Assembly (NCBI GenBank): GCA_007258455.2
Contig: VDFB02000001.1
Coordinates: 10,481,755 to 10,545,754, forward strand
DNA: 64,000 bases
Direction: 5' to 3'
Source: Sequoia sempervirens
Lineage: Eukaryota; Streptophyta; Pinopsida; Cupressales; Cupressaceae
In this document: in pieces, positions 10,180-20,975 of the stretch
Layout of the letters: each line of letters starts with the position of its first letter
Position numbering within the stretch: the first letter of the stretch is position 1
Translations under genes and position numbers: made by a program
The notes under the pieces: model-generated
The model's input: the letters and a program-made list of their open reading frames with translations, nothing else
What the model was told of the DNA's origin: nothing
Database searches by the model: none

Positions 10180-10884
10180 TGTTGAGAATCGTGTCTCAAC
10201 CTTGCAAGATTTTTTCAAAAAATTCTAGAATTTGTTTGTGGTAGTTCTCCACATGTTTATGTGTTGGAAAAAGGTGTATGAGTTGTTAAAAATGTGCCTT
10301 GTCCCTATTAGAATATAGGAGGGTTGCTTTTAGACTATAAACAACTCATTGTATGAATTTAATGGGGGTCTAAACTAGAGGATAAAATTATGGACGAAAA
10401 TGCTATTTTAACTTGGCTGGTTTCCCATCTTGGAAGTTACAAATGACAAGTGGGTAACATGTGGCATGGTTGTTTTTCCCATGGTTTTGTAAAACCACAA
10501 ATGGTTTCCAGGTTGTAAATCACTATAAAAGGAGGGCTTGGGGAGGTGTTTGTATCATCAAGTTTAGTTTGCAAGACTAGGTGCTAGAAGGAGTCTCTAT
10601 GAGTCCAAGTTCGAGTTGTGGTGATGCGCTCCTATAAGAACTTGCATTGCAAGTATATTGTAATCTTCTTGATTTGATAATACATTGTGCGAGTTTTGGA
10701 GGGTGGGGTTTTTCTCCCGGAAGGGTTTCCCCATGGTAATTACTATGTTATAATTTTATTGTGATATTTCATTTATGCATGTTTATTTGTCCATTGGAAT
10801 CTCTATAATAGTTAGTTGAATTTGCATAGTCGTCCTCTCAAGATTAGCGTAGGAAGCGATTCCGCGCACCTTTGCTTCCTTACA
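10180..10884 (+). repeat. copia-1 3' LTR (right end approximate)
   Basis: Begins TGTTGAGAATCGTGTCTCAA after the polypurine tract. It carries a TATA box near 10522 and a U5-like stretch with GTTTTTCTCCCGGAAGGGTT. The 5' LTR is outside the window, so the end cannot be set by comparison; CTTCCTTACA at 10884 is the best candidate for the terminal CA. Confidence 0.75.
10522..10532 (+). promoter_or_regulatory. TATA box of the copia-1 LTR
   Basis: ACTATAAAAGG lies about 340 bp into the LTR, a normal U3/R position for the element promoter. Confidence 0.65.
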
Positions 10885-11063
10885 CTACCGAATCTGATAT
10901 TCCCATCCATTACTATCTTGATAGATTTCTTTTTTAGTTATAAAAAGCAGATTGTCTTATACACTTTTCCACATTAATAATAACTAGCAATTGCACCTTC
11001 GTGTGCAATGGGTACACTGAAGACAAGTGGAAGGTAGAAAAATTTAAGTGGTTTAGGGACATT

Positions 11064-11485
11064 TTATCTAATTTTCCCCTTGAAATGGTCCAACTGCTCT
11101 GACAATTATCGATACACCCTGTAGTACTCTTCAATCATGCTAATAAGCTGCAACCTCTTATGGTAGAAAATTTGAGCTCGTTGAGCAAACGAATTAGCCT
11201 CTACTTCTATAAGACTCAACATGTTCTGAGTCTTCTCATCTAGCTCTACCATATTGTCAACAATACAATACCTTGAAGCAATTTGAGAAAATGACACAAA
11301 ATACAAAATATTTATCCTACCATAATCATCTCAGAATGACCCCTACTATTATAAATCATATTTATAATCACCAGAAAATAAGTGTAAGTACCTTCTAGAG
11401 CATTACGAAAACATGCAGATTGGTTTAGATTGTTGCGGCTATCCCTCCACCAAGAATAGGAAGAACTTTGGGTAAATTGCTTCAT
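11064..11485 (-). pseudogene. NAB-domain (NETWORKED/KIP1-like) gene fragment with intron
   Basis: Two minus-strand exons align with the N-terminal NAB actin-binding domain of plant NETWORKED proteins. Exon 1 (11485-11392) starts ATG and encodes MKQFTQSSSYSWWRDSRNN and SACFRNALE, matching the family SYSWWWDSHISPKNSKWLQEN region. It ends AG before GTACTT, a good donor. Exon 2 begins after TAG at 11245 in matching phase and encodes ELDEKTQNMLSLIE, SFAQRAQIFYHKR and LISMIEEYYRVYR. The family continues with an ALAERYDH-like stretch. Here a TAA (11106-11108) intervenes, followed in frame by LSEQLDHFKGKIR and another TAA. NET proteins tie actin filaments to membranes. The early stops and lack of further exons suggest a pseudogene. 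The splice phase match makes the family call strong. Confidence 0.75.
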
Positions 11486-11494
11486 CTTTAACAA

Positions 11495-12300
11495 ACCAAG
11501 GACTTGTTCTGAGTTACTTTGCCTAGATCTTCACAGCATCAAAGAAAATAATAAAGTCATGCACATTGCAAAATACTAGAGCAGAAAAATAGGAGAGATT
11601 CTTAGCAACCTATTAAAGATCACAGATCTCTTACAACTTTAAATGAAAGAGAGTTTATTCAGTAAAGAACGGAAAACACATTTCCTAAATTAGGCTTTGT
11701 GGCTTTTACTGCTAAATAAACAAGAATACCTTGAGAATAGAAACCTAAGTGCATACATGTCCCTTAGTAGAAAAATCCAAATGAAAATGAAAGTCTAAAA
11801 AAACAACACCACGATTTATATGGACGAAGCTTTAAGCGAATGTGAAAAGTTGAATAGGAGAGCAACCCACTACAAGACTAATGTTTGCAACTCTTGAAGA
11901 CAAAAAAATCAAAATCAATATATATATATATATATATTTGACAATTGTTGCTTTATGGTGATTTAATTTCTTGGTAAAAAAATAGAGTACATCGAACAAA
12001 GTCCAGAACCTCTCAAGATTTAATCACTTGGTGTCAATGTAATTGTCCTTCTCATTGGACAAGTTCAGTTGAAGTGCCTAAATTCTTTGATCTCTTGTAA
12101 CATGAGTTGAACCAGAGTGTCTAAATAGTTTTGACTAAGGTGCCAATGACTATGCAAAAATTTATAGCTAATCTACATAACATCAAAACAGGTTTGCAAG
12201 CACTTTGGGAAAATATCAGGTAAGAGTTAGAAACTTTAAATATCTTTCGTAGTAAACTTGTGCAGACCAATATGTATATGAAATTTCTCTAATGGACATC
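11495..12300. other. Host intergenic sequence, no gene seen
   Basis: AT-rich sequence upstream of the NAB fragment. It holds a short (TA)n tract at about 11919-11937 and no coding pattern I can support on either strand. Confidence 0.6.
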
Positions 12301-12305
12301 TTTAG
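12301..12305 (+). other. Left target-site duplication of copia-3 (TTTAG)
   Basis: TTTAG precedes the left LTR and recurs after the far right LTR at 40552-40556, which links ends about 28 kb apart. Confidence 0.88.
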
Positions 12306-12789
12306 TGTTGATTTAAGATAGCTTCGGTCATATATAAATGATGATTGCATTCATGCATCATCATCATTTATATTCAACCAAACTGTTCTTAAAATATAAA
12401 ACTATCAAATAAGTCATTTGAATTTTAGATGATGATGATCAAAATTTGCAAATGGATAAATCGGAATTCATATTATATGATTGTTGTTTGTTAAATACTC
12501 TCATATTAGTCTATGGATAACACCGAATGGGTTCAGTTGTTAAGGGAGCCCGCGCACTCAAGGGACATGTCCTCTCATGAGATGCGTCTCTCCTTGAGGC
12601 GTGTCTCCCACATATAAATGAGACTTCTTTCCTTTATTTGTAGACATCGAGATCAATTAATGTTCTGCAATCAGCACATTCAAATATAGATGTACAAATC
12701 TGACTTAGAATTCTTAAACAAAATTTCAGACTTAGAATTTCCATAGGTCTTTTAGGATCCAGCTCTGATAAGATTTGATAACATTTACA
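12306..12789 (+). repeat. copia-3 left (5') LTR
   Basis: A 484-bp LTR from TGTTGATTTAAGATAGC to TTTACA. It contains a TATA-like CATATAAATG at 12611 and aligns with 27692-27958 plus 40331-40551. Visible substitutions between the copies indicate an older insertion than the nested elements. Confidence 0.9.
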
Positions 12790-12801
12790 TGGTATCAGAG
12801 C
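12790..12801 (+). other. copia-3 primer binding site
   Basis: TGGTATCAGAGC directly abuts the LTR and matches the initiator-methionine-tRNA primer. Confidence 0.93.
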
Positions 12802-12893
12802 AAAGTTGAGTGAATCCAAATCAAATCTAGATATCAGTTTACTTAGAAAAATTTATATTTTTGGAAAATCGAATTCACATCACATTCTTCATA

Positions 12894-13685
12894 ATGTCAA
12901 GTATGATTAGATTTGAAGATCGTCTTGAGGGAGAAAACAACTTCACCTCATGGAAATTCAAAATCATGATGATTCTCAAAGAAAATAAGTTAGACTCATC
13001 TGTGAAAGAAAACAAGGGGGAACCAGAGGATGATCCTGAGAAAACTCAATGGATTGAGAATAATGAAAAAGCCATGAAAATCTTAGTAGATGCAGTTAGG
13101 GACCACATTGTACCTTTTATAGCAAAACATGAAACTACATATCTAATGTTCAAATCCCTTGAGAGCACCTATGAGATAAACAACACCTGTAGGACTCTTG
13201 CATTAAAAAGGCAAATCAACAATGTCTAAATAAACAAAGGAGAAACCATTAATGCATACTTCATGAGGATCATTGATATAAGGGATCAATTATCTATAAT
13301 TGGATATCAAATTGATAGCAAAGAGTTAACACTAATTTCACTAGGAGGCCTACCAAAATCATGGGAGCCATTTGTTCAAGGAATAAGTGCGAGATCTGAA
13401 CTCCCCAAGTTTGATAGGCTAAGAACAAACTGCCTTCAAGAGGAAACAAGACTCTCAACAAAAGAAAACAAACAAAAACCCATAGATGAGGACATTCAAG
13501 TGCTCAACACATCATCTAATAAAAGGGGTAAGAAAAACTCTTATGGGAAAGGATCATTTAAGAGAAAGAGAAATTCCCATGGAAAAGGATCATTCAAGAA
13601 GAGGAAAGACATCTCTCAAGTACAATGTTTTAGATGTGATCAATATGGGAACTATGCAATGAAGTGCCCTGACAGATCAAATTGA
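12894..13685 (+). pseudogene. copia-3 gag
   Basis: Gag begins at 12894 (MSSMIRFEDRLEGENNFTSW), about 90 bp past the primer site. The capsid region includes MKILVDAVRDHIVPFIAKH and STYEINNTCRTLALKRQI. A TAA at about 13227 breaks the frame, which resumes after INKGETINAYF with MRIIDIRDQLSIIGYQIDS and LISLGGLPKSWEPFVQGISA. Basic GKGSFKRKRNSHGKGSFKKR repeats precede the zinc knuckle CFRCDQYGNYAMKC at about 13624-13665. There the usual histidine is asparagine, so zinc binding is probably lost. A TGA ends the piece near 13683. Confidence 0.88.
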
Positions 13686-13787
13686 CAAGCATCATTTGCT
13701 AAAGTAGGAAAGTCAAATTCAGACCATGATTCTAAGAAATTTGTATTCTATTCAGCCTTATCAAGTCAAGTATCTAACAATATCAAC

Positions 13788-14338
13788 AACTGGGTGATTG
13801 ATAGTGGTTCTTCAAGGCACATCACAGGGTTTAGAGAACACTTAGACACTATGAATGAAGAGACTAATGAAGAAGTAACAATTGGGGATAATTCTGCACA
13901 TCAATTAAAAGGGGTTGGAACTTGCTCCATCCCATTGAAATCTGGTCTCTCCCTTCAACTCACTGGAGTTTCATTCGTACCTGGAATAAAGAGGAATCTA
14001 ATATCCATCTCTTCTCTTGAAGAAAATGGATATAGGGTTACATTTATGGATGGGAAAGTTCTGGCATGGCCTAAGAACTCAACTATAAAGAAAGCTCTAA
14101 CCATAGGTGTAAGACAAGGTTATCTTTATAAACTATGCACTGAAGTCAAGCAAGCCCTTACACTTGATACTTCTGATTCAAATGAAATTTGGCATAGAAG
14201 ATTAGGACACCTTCATTTCCATGCCCTACCTTCTGTAGAAAACTTGTAACATGATTACCTAAGTTAAAACCAACTCATGAAGGAACTTGTAAAGGTTGTG
14301 CCCTAGGAAAGAATACAAAGGGATCCTTTCACAATAGC
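13788..14338 (+). pseudogene. copia-3 protease and GAG-pre-integrase
   Basis: The protease active site WVIDSGSSRHITG opens this stretch, followed by VTIGDNSAHQLKGVGTCSIP and FVPGIKRNLISISSLEENGY. The pre-integrase zinc region EIWHRRLGHLHFHALPSVEN is present. A TAA at about 14247 and a small frame disturbance precede the CKGCALGKNTKGSF region that joins integrase. Confidence 0.88.
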
Positions 14339-15177
14339 TTGAGCAAAACCCAAAATGTATTAGAATTGGTTCACTCTGATTTATGTGGACCCATGTCTGT
14401 ACCCTCCAAGGTAGGCTTCCTATACTATGTCATATTTATAGATGACTTCTCTAGGAAGACCTCGATTTACTTTCTCAAGTGTAAAGAGTCAATAGAATCC
14501 TTAAAAGGTTCAAGGAATTCAAAGCTCTTATTGAAAACTTCTCTGGGAAGAAAATAAAAATCTTAAGGACATACAATGGGAAAGAATATATATCTGAAAT
14601 ATTTAAGGAATTTTGCATGAATGTTGGGATTAAGAGGGAGTTTACAGTAGCCTAAAACCCTCAACAAAATGAGGTTGCTGAAAGAAAAAATAGAACCATT
14701 GTAGAAGCTACAAAAGCAATGTTGCTTGACCAGAACAATGAAACCTCATTCTGGGCAGAAGCCTCTAGAACTGCTTTCTACATCCAAAATAGATGTCCTC
14801 ATTCTCATCTAGATAACAAAACTCCTAAAGAAACATTTACTAACATAAAACTTGATATTAGTCACTTTAGGATCTTTGGTTGCCCAATCTATATTCATGT
14901 GCCCAAAGAGAAGAGATTCAAACTAGAACCTTCTAGAAAGAAAGGGGTATTTGTGGGATATAGTGAAACCTCCAAAGCTTACAGGATTTTCATACCCAGG
15001 CAGGAACAAATTGAATTGAGCAGAGATGTCATCTTTGAAGAAGAAATTGCATTCAAAAGGGCAAGAAGTTCAAGTGAGATAGAAACTTATTCACCTAGAG
15101 TCTTAGACGAGGATCCTACCCCTGAGATTCAAAGGGAGTATCTTGAGGAAATACCAAATGAACTTCTTTCTACTTGA
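14339..15177 (+). pseudogene. copia-3 integrase
   Basis: The core begins LELVHSDLCGPMSVPSKVGF with the first catalytic aspartate and FIDDFSRKTSIYFLKCK. A frameshift near 14510 and a TAA at about 14655 disturb the middle. The second aspartate position reads YNGKEY rather than the usual DNGGEY, and the EVAERKN region still holds the catalytic glutamate. From 14719 an open 152-codon stretch gives the C-terminal part: NNETSFWAEASRTAFYIQNR, SHFRIFGCPIYIHVPKEKRF and KKGVFVGYSETSKAYRI. The lost second aspartate makes it catalytically dead. Confidence 0.85.
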
Positions 15178-16100
15178 GATGAGAATACAAATGACAATGG
15201 CAAGAAGAGGCCACTTTGGGCTAGAAAGATGATCAAAGAAGCTGAGAATCATGCAGCACCCAAAGGAACGTTTAGGGAGAGTAAAATACCCAAACAACTC
15301 TCAAACTATGTTGCTCTAATGAATGACATCATAAATTCATAACCCACCAGTGTTTCAGAAGCCTTCAGACATCAAGTATGGAAGGATGCAATGACAAAAG
15401 AGTATCAATCCATTCTAATAAATGATGTATGGGATATAGTGCCTAGACCAAAAGAGAAATTTGTTGTCTCTTCTAAATGACTCTTCAAAATCAAACATGT
15501 TGCTGATGGCAGTATAGAAAAACATAAGGCACGTTTTGTGGCAAGAGGTTTTTCACAGAAGGAAGGCATTGATTATGAAGAAACATTTGTGCCTGTTTCC
15601 CGTTACACATCTGTGAGAGTAGTGATAGCCATTGCAACAGCTAAAGGCTGGAAGATCCACCAAATGGATGTAAAAACTACCTTCCTAAATGGAACCGTTG
15701 AAGAGGAAGTCTATCTAGAACAAGCCGAAGGTTTTGTGATACATAAACCTAACTCACATGCATGCAAACTAAAGAAAGCACTGTATGGACTTAAACAGGC
15801 TTCCAAGGCCTGGTATGAAAGAATTGACAACTACCACTTGGGACTAGGATTCTCCAAGAATGATGTAGACCCAAATCTTTACTTTAAGGTAATTAAAGGT
15901 GATATGTTAATAATTATTTTATATGTTGATGACCTGCTGATAACAAGAGAAGATCACCTCATTGCTCAAGGAAAGAAGGATCTAACTTCAGAGTTTGACA
16001 TGAAAGACTTGGGCATTTTATACTACTTTCTAGGTTTGGAAGTCTAGCAAAGACCAGATGGCATCATACTAAACCAAGGAAAGTATACTATTGATATTCT
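15178..16100 (+). pseudogene. copia-3 reverse transcriptase
   Basis: A linker region (15178-15480) is interrupted by TGA and TAA codons, and a TGA at about 15478 replaces an expected tryptophan. From 15538 the RT palm is open: ARGFSQKEGIDYEETFVPVS, MDVKTTFLNGTVEEEVYLEQ, LKKALYGLKQASKAWYERID, and the catalytic LYVDDLLITRED with both aspartates. The open stretch ends at a TAG after YFLGLEV (about 16048), after which RPDGIILNQGKYTIDILKRF continues in frame. Confidence 0.9.
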
Positions 16101-16648
16101 GAAGAGATTTGGAATGTTGGATTGTAGACCCATGTCTACACCTATGGAAACCAACCTTCACAAACTGAAAGAAGCAGCAGCAAAATACAAGTGTGCAAAT
16201 TCAACCCTATATAGACAAATGATTAGATTGTTGATGTACCTGGTTAACACCAGACTTGATATTTGCTATGCAGTGAATGCTCTAATCTAGTTCATGTGTG
16301 AGCCAAAGGAAATTCACCTTATGGCTGTGAAACATATATTGAGATACCTTCAAGGCACTATTGGATATGGTCTTCTTTACAAAAATAATCAACTAGATCT
16401 ACATGGATACTTTGATTTAGATTGGGCTGGAAGTGTAACCGATCGGAAAAGAACATCAGGATGTTGCTTCAGTTTGGGATCGGCTATGATCTCTTGGATC
16501 TGCAGAAAATAGTCTTCAGTAGATCAAAGCTCGACATAAGATGAATACATTGCAACCTCTATGGGGGCAAGAGAAGCAGTATGGCTCTGGAATTGCTTGT
16601 GGGGGACTCTTTGGTGAGTCCTTGAATCCTACCATCATTCATTGTGAT
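16101..16648 (+). pseudogene. copia-3 RNase H, N-terminal part (split)
   Basis: The connection region (LLMYLVNTRLDICYAVNALI) and the RNase H start (GYFDLDWAGSVTDRKRTSGC, ARGAVWLWNC) can be read with TAG stops at about 16288 and 16510. The frame is cut at 16648 after the codons for IIHCD by the insertion at 16649 and resumes at 26912 or 26917 with NQSCIKLSVNP. Joining the two sides removes exactly one GTGAT duplication. Confidence 0.88.
16644..16648 (+). other. Left target-site duplication (GTGAT)
   Basis: GTGAT precedes the TGTGATAGG start of the LTR and recurs at 26912-26916 after the partner LTR. Confidence 0.92.
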
Positions 16649-17857
16649 TGTGATAGGTCGAATGTAAGCGTTAGAAAAAGAGCAGCAAACTAAAGAGTGC
16701 AAATAAACACCAAAACAACCTACACCTCAAGATTAGCCTAAGTTGGAATCAACACAAGATAAAAGCAACAAATGGAACCTTATACCTTGTCTCGAATCGA
16801 TCCTTTGGTTGGCCCTTCGATCTTTGATGTGTATGCTCCTTGATGGCAAAAATGTGAGATGTGAGATGCAAATGATGCTTGAACAAAGATGGATGAAAAT
16901 GGCTAAGTATAGATTGAGAAATAAAATTGCAAGAGTTTGGCTAGCAAAATGATCTCTCCTAAAATGAGAGATAAGAGGGGGTATTTATAGGAATTTTGAG
17001 AATTCCTAGAAGAGATGGATGGCCAAGATTGAGCCACCAAATATCAAGATGTAGGGCTAAGGTGAGTTGAGAACTCACAATCCCTCACATCTTGACATGT
17101 GGCATGGGGAGAGGCTTAAGAAAGATGAGGTGGAGATGAGGTGTAAGAGAAGTACATGACATGGAGGGGGTACAAAGTACCTTGGGATTTTGGTCAAGAT
17201 ATCCTCATAAAGGATGTCCTTGTCCCATGTGGGTGAGAGGACATGTGGGAAAGAGTGAAGGAATTAAAAATTCCTTTTGAGTGAATTGGGGGATTAAAAG
17301 TGAATTAAAAATTCACATGGGGAAGTGGAGATGCCTTGTCAAAAAAGAAAAACATTTAATAGGGTTGACTCAATTAGGTGATTAGGATTGTGCAAGTACT
17401 TGATTAGACTAATTAATGAAGATTAGGAGAGAGTTAGATTTTACATATGACTTGATGTGACAAGTCAAAGATCACATGGGGAAGAGTAATGAAGGATTAG
17501 AGGAGGGTTAGGTGGCTAAGAGAGATTAGAGGCCAACTTACAAAAGTTGGAGTATGTGACACATCCTAATCAAGGATTAGGCATGTGCACATCCTAATGA
17601 TGGGATTAGAAGAAGGATTAGGATAAGATAAAAATGATGGAGGATGTGACATGAAGGGAATTAAATAAATGGAATATTTATTTAATTCAATTAATGGAAG
17701 GAGGGTTAAAGAGATAAGGTATTATTGAATAAATACCTTAGGGTTTTGGCAGAACTAAAGGTATTAATTAAATAATAGTAGTATTTTTTAATTAATGAAA
17801 ATAAGACGAAAGGGGATGAATTTGGATAAATTAAGTGTCCAAATTTAGATGTCTACA
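16649..17857 (-). repeat. 3' LTR of the G-patch element (left copy)
   Basis: Runs from TGTGATAGGTCGAATGTAAG to GATGTCTACA and is nearly the same over its whole length as 25704-26911. Open frames inside are accidental; the same 69-codon frame occurs in both copies. Confidence 0.95.
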
Positions 17858-17872
17858 TTTTTCCCCTCTTTG
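17858..17872 (-). other. Polypurine tract of the G-patch element
   Basis: The minus strand reads CAAAGAGGGGAAAAA directly inside the left LTR, which fixes the element orientation. Confidence 0.82.
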
Positions 17873-18962
17873 AGATGGTGTTACGAAGTAGCATCATTTC
17901 AAAGAATATTAAAACATAGAACCTAGAAGAAGATGGTTAGATTGGAAAAGATGCCCCAGTCATTCCTTTGAATGATTAGGAAGGGAAAAAGATGATGAAA
18001 ATTAGGGATGAAGGATGCCCCCTCGAGAGGACATGTGGGTTCAAGAGAACACAGGTGGGCTCTCGAAATGGATGAGATGATGCAAGGGGAGTTGAAGAAG
18101 ATGATGCAATGCGATGGAAGATTGGGAGGGGAGTGTGATGATAGATGAATGGATGGGGGGGATTTTGATAGACGAGAGGATGAAGAGGAAATGAAATCCA
18201 AATGAAATTTTCCATCGTCGAAGCACTGATTTTTGCTATAGCATAAGACACAAGATGCCAAGGTATCAAGAACCAAGGCAGATTAGTGTCTAATGCATAA
18301 AACAAACATAACAAACAAGAAGGCTATACCAACACCCCAAAGTCATGATGACCTTGGTAGGGCCAGGTATTGGGATAACCACAAGCACACAAGGATGCCC
18401 TAGTGTAACACAAGACCTCAGGGATCTTGGTGGGTACTACGTGGGACAACCAAGAAGAAAACAACGAAGAAAAAATCAAGATACATCCCTATGTTGACTA
18501 GTCAAAGCACACCATGATATGATGGATCAAGGCGACCATGACAAGTGATGATAGGGAGTTCAAATGATAAACAAAAGTCAAAAACATCAAAAGATCGCAA
18601 TCAATTTCAAATGTCCTTTGCCATAGGATCAATCAAGGGGGTGGATGGGATTGATAAGGTTTGTTAGGAAGGATGCATCCTGTTGAGACCGATGATTGAT
18701 ACTAAATTAAAAGATTGATACAAGTGGATCTTGTTTGTTAAGAACTAGCTAGATGAGGGCATAGCTTGACGACACAACACAATATAGGAGACTAACACAT
18801 CTTAGCAACCTAGGGGCTCAGGGGCCAATCAAAGATTAGCCTTGCCTACATGGAAGTGCAGAGCCCTCGTAGTTCGATAAAAGGCTGACGACGGACCATG
18901 ATGGAGATTTTGATGGATGACCAAGATAGGATGGAGAACATGAGAAAAGTGGACAAATATAG

Positions 18963-19198
18963 ACCGATGATGGATGGAAGAGGATCAGATGGAAAAAGTA
19001 GAAAGATTGATGATAGGCGATAAGTGGACAATGAAGATCGATGATGGATGGAAGAGGATCAGATGGAAAAAGTAAAAATATTGATGATAGGCGATAAGTG
19101 GACAATGAAGATCGATGATGGATGGAAGAGGATCAGATGGAAAAAGTAGAAAGATTGATGATAGGCAATAAGTGGACAATGAAGATCGATGATGGAAC
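18963..19198. repeat. 74-bp tandem repeat, about 3 copies
   Basis: Units start at 18963, 19037, 19111 and 19185 (the last one partial). Each contains GGAAGAGGATCAGATGGAAA and GATAAGTGGACAATGAAG with very few differences. Confidence 0.9.
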
Positions 19199-20244
19199 CC
19201 TGGGGGCGGATCAAATGATCGACCTTGCCTTACGTGAAAGCGTAGGGGCAACGTAGTTCGATAGAAGGCCAAAGACAAGTGATGGATGAAAGATGATGAG
19301 ATAACCCTAGATAAGGGGATAAAATGATTTGACCGACACGATGGGACAAGATAGACCTATTGGATTGGATTGGAGGATAGTGACTATACAAAGCTCAGGG
19401 ATGGGATTGGGAGGATGATAGGAGGTATAGATGAATGATGAGATGATGAACGATGAGATAGTATGCTATAGCTAGATACCAATGACAAGGGATTAAGAGA
19501 TGTGATGTGGATAGAGATAAATGGACAAGAAGATAATGATGGGGAGAGGGAAGGGATGTTATGATGGATGGGTAGGGGGATAAGGATAGGGAGGTTAAAA
19601 GGATTGTGTGGAGGGATGGGAAGATAAGGATGGGGAGATGGATATATCGATAAGGAGATAAGGATAGGGAAATGGAATGGATTGCTTTGATGGAATGAAT
19701 GATGTCTCCAAGGACTATATCACAAAGGAAGATAGATGCCTCCACTCTAGATATGTCATGTGCGAGGAGGCATGAGGGATGCAATACAAATGGATGGGAG
19801 GATAAAAGAGTGAGATGGATGAAGATAGGATGCATGGATAAGGAAGGGAGATGGAGGGTAGCATGACGAGTGGATAAGGAAGATAGACGAGTGTGAATGA
19901 GGATTAGGCTAGTGTGCGGATGAGGGGAATGTATGCTAAGAGGTGTCCGAAGTGTGCTTATATGTTTGCCCCTATTGTTATCAAGATCACAAGGAGGATG
20001 GAAGGATTGGGATAAATGAGATATGCCAAGAAGGACGTGCAAGATAGGTAGGATGGAGGGGATGAATGAAAATGATGTATAAGAGGAAGACGGGTGCATA
20101 TCTGGAAGCATAGCGGATGGAGGGAGCAAAAATTAGGAAATTTCCCCCAAGTGCAGATAGGGATTTACACATGATGCCTGTTTGCCAGGTTTTCATCATG
20201 GTACGTATCCAAGGCGCTTGTTTGCCAAGTTTTCACCATTGGAC

Positions 20245-20430
20245 GGATTATTTCTCTTTACTATTTTATTTTTGATTTTTTGATTTTTGATGTTTTGACT
20301 TTTTTGGATTTTTGGACTTTTTAATTTTTGATGTTTTGACTTTTTTTTGGATTTTTTGAACTTTTTTGGATTTTTGGACTTTTTTGGATTTTTGGAACTT
20401 TTTTGGATTTTTGGACTTTTTGCATAGCAT
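20245..20430. repeat. T-rich low-complexity tract
   Basis: Repeated words of the form TTTTTTGGATTTTTGGACTT and a TTTTTGATGTTTTGACTTTT variant. The lysine/serine-rich minus-strand frames over it are artefacts. Confidence 0.8.
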
Positions 20431-20975
20431 GCAGAAGGAGATGGATAAGGATAGGGAGGCGAATAAGTGGATTTAGAAGACATGCGATAAGGATATGGAT
20501 GAAGGACTCGAGCATCCAGGTCTATACTAGGTATTAAGAGCTCATGTTCAAACCGACTGTTGGATGTTGATACAACCTTAGGAGGATAAATGGATTATGC
20601 AAGAGGATGAATTAGAGGGATTTGATGGGGGAGATACATGGGATAATGGGTGGGATGTTGGAAAGTGTATGGATGGAATGATGGGGTGGATATGTGATGG
20701 GGAGATGAGTTTAGGACCAACATTGGCACATATGGTGATGAATGTGAAAAGATAAGAGGATTGATGGATGGAGAATGTGGGGATAATGGAGGAGATGGGA
20801 TAGTGAATTTCGGGACATAGGGACCCAAAAAAAACTTAGGAGATGAAAGGTGGGTATGGTTAGCTTTTGGATTAGCAACTTTGGATGTTCTTACAAATTT
20901 TTCATTTGATGGCATTGCATCTTTTTTCTTTGGGATCCACATGGTTTTGATTTTTACTTTAGTGGGCCTTTGTGG

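Larger units (their letters stand above)
17873..20975 (-). other. Non-coding 3' interior of the G-patch element
   Basis: Purine-rich on the plus strand, full of GGATGG and GATGATGG words. Minus-strand open frames here are serine/proline/histidine-rich by-products of that composition, with no recognisable domain. A dispersed unit with GACCTTGCCT and GTAGTTCGATAGAAGGC occurs near 18814-18895 and again near 19196-19278, flanking the 74-bp tandem array. A T-rich run of TTTTTGGATTTTTGGAC words lies at about 20245-20430. Confidence 0.6.

Noticed and set aside
11919..11937. (TA)n tract as a regulatory element
   Set aside because: A short simple repeat with no associated promoter or gene.
12790..12801. 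Possible tRNA-Met remnant
   Set aside because: The TGGTATCAGAGC words at 12790, 57054 and (inverted) 7751 are retroelement primer sites, not tRNA genes; no cloverleaf surrounds them.
17923..20129. Long minus-strand frames rich in serine, histidine, proline and leucine
   Set aside because: They overlap in several phases and arise from GGATGG-rich simple sequence; no conserved motif.
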